Of a stretch of 22,643 bases of DNA, positions 22,523 to 22,643 are shown piece after piece (the stretch's first letter is position 1; each line of letters opens with the position of its first letter). The notes below the pieces were generated by a model. That model was not told the origin of the DNA and did not search any database. It saw only the letters and a list, made by a program, of their open reading frames with translations. The stretch spans positions 1-22,643 of the forward strand of contig JABMNB010000325.1 in the NCBI GenBank assembly GCA_013205335.1, given 5' to 3'. The stretch is from Rhodospirillales bacterium. GTDB taxonomy: Bacteria; Pseudomonadota; Alphaproteobacteria; Reyranellales; Reyranellaceae. A program made the position numbers and the translations under genes.

Positions 22523-22643
22523 TCAGCGGGTCGTTCCCGTAGCGCCGCCCGACACGCCTCCGGAACCCGACGGAGACGGGGCCATGCCCTGATTCGCGGA
22601 GCCGCCGCTCGGTGCACCGCCGCTCGAACCGGCGCTACCGCCA
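22523..22643 (-). CDS. C-terminal tail of a Gly/Ser-rich protein, 5' part beyond window
   Basis: The minus-strand frame that enters at base 22642 stays open for 39 codons to a TGA at 22523-22525. It encodes an almost pure Gly/Ser/Ala/Pro/Thr tail (GGSAGSSGGAP at the window edge, GGVSGGATGTTR at the end). Such tails are common at the C-termini of secreted or surface proteins. Direction and frame are inferred from composition and the lack of stops only; in GC-rich DNA a 39-codon open run can arise by chance. Confidence 0.45.
   Translation of the reverse strand, partial: GGSAGSSGGAPSGGSANQGMAPSPSGSGGVSGGATGTTR

Noticed and set aside
22282..22617. A 111-codon minus-strand open frame near the right edge
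   Set aside because: Arg/Ala-rich, no ribosome site, and it conflicts with the Gly/Ser-rich frame that enters from the edge.

Overview
The window is GC-rich and densely coded, with short intergenic gaps, overlapping stop and start codons and many GTG starts. The protein families are a GroEL ending in a Gly/Met tail, PotABCD-type and TctC-type uptake proteins with twin-arginine-like signals, a long Orn/Lys/Arg decarboxylase, and a PPK2. Together they suggest a free-living or soil/plant-associated alphaproteobacterium (Rhizobiales/Rhodospirillales-like). That placement is inference from gene content. No rRNA, tRNA, CRISPR array, insertion sequence or phage gene was seen, so this reads as ordinary chromosome carrying accessory catabolic operons.

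Layout. 1-508 (+) is the 3' end of groEL with a strong terminator, followed by a Nudix hydrolase (623-1048, +). The Nudix gene is preceded by a striking nested inverted repeat. A minus-strand operon (3225 to 985) encodes a two-domain rhodanese sulfurtransferase, a DUF1330 protein and a 358-aa protein I do not recognise. The last of these overlaps the Nudix gene tail to tail by 64 bp. A small secreted Lys/Pro/Ala-rich protein lies at 3288-3641 (-). An AEC-family transporter and mscL (3769-5152, +) meet dapA (5149-6036, -) head-on. dapA is divergent from a LysR regulator (6117-6995, +), and the gap contains a textbook T-N11-A dyad. A strong terminator follows the regulator. A GNAT acetyltransferase (7207-7791, +) then converges on a PPK2 / basic-amino-acid decarboxylase pair (11029 to 7773, -), which is coupled by a one-base stop/start overlap.

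The centre of the window (18307 to 11132, all minus) looks like one uptake-and-catabolism unit. It contains a TctC/Bug solute-binding protein, a complete PotABCD-like ABC importer (ATPase, two permeases, Tat-type binding protein), an isopenicillin-N-synthase-like Fe(II) dioxygenase and a PRISE-type short-chain reductase. From the ATPase to the dioxygenase the genes are 12 bp or less apart, or overlap. I infer that an organic substrate is imported and then oxidised and reduced, but its identity cannot be read from sequence.

Right part: a small secreted beta-sandwich-like protein (18405-18797, -) is divergent from an SDR dehydrogenase and a D-2-hydroxyacid dehydrogenase (18985-20741, +). A membrane-anchored TPR protein (20845-22209, -) follows. 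The last about 120 bases appear to be the Gly/Ser-rich C-terminus of another minus-strand gene that runs off the window.

The most unusual signals are non-coding: alternative hairpins before the Nudix gene, a perfect hairpin that buries the Shine-Dalgarno of the sulfurtransferase gene, and the LysR operator that abuts its own start codon.
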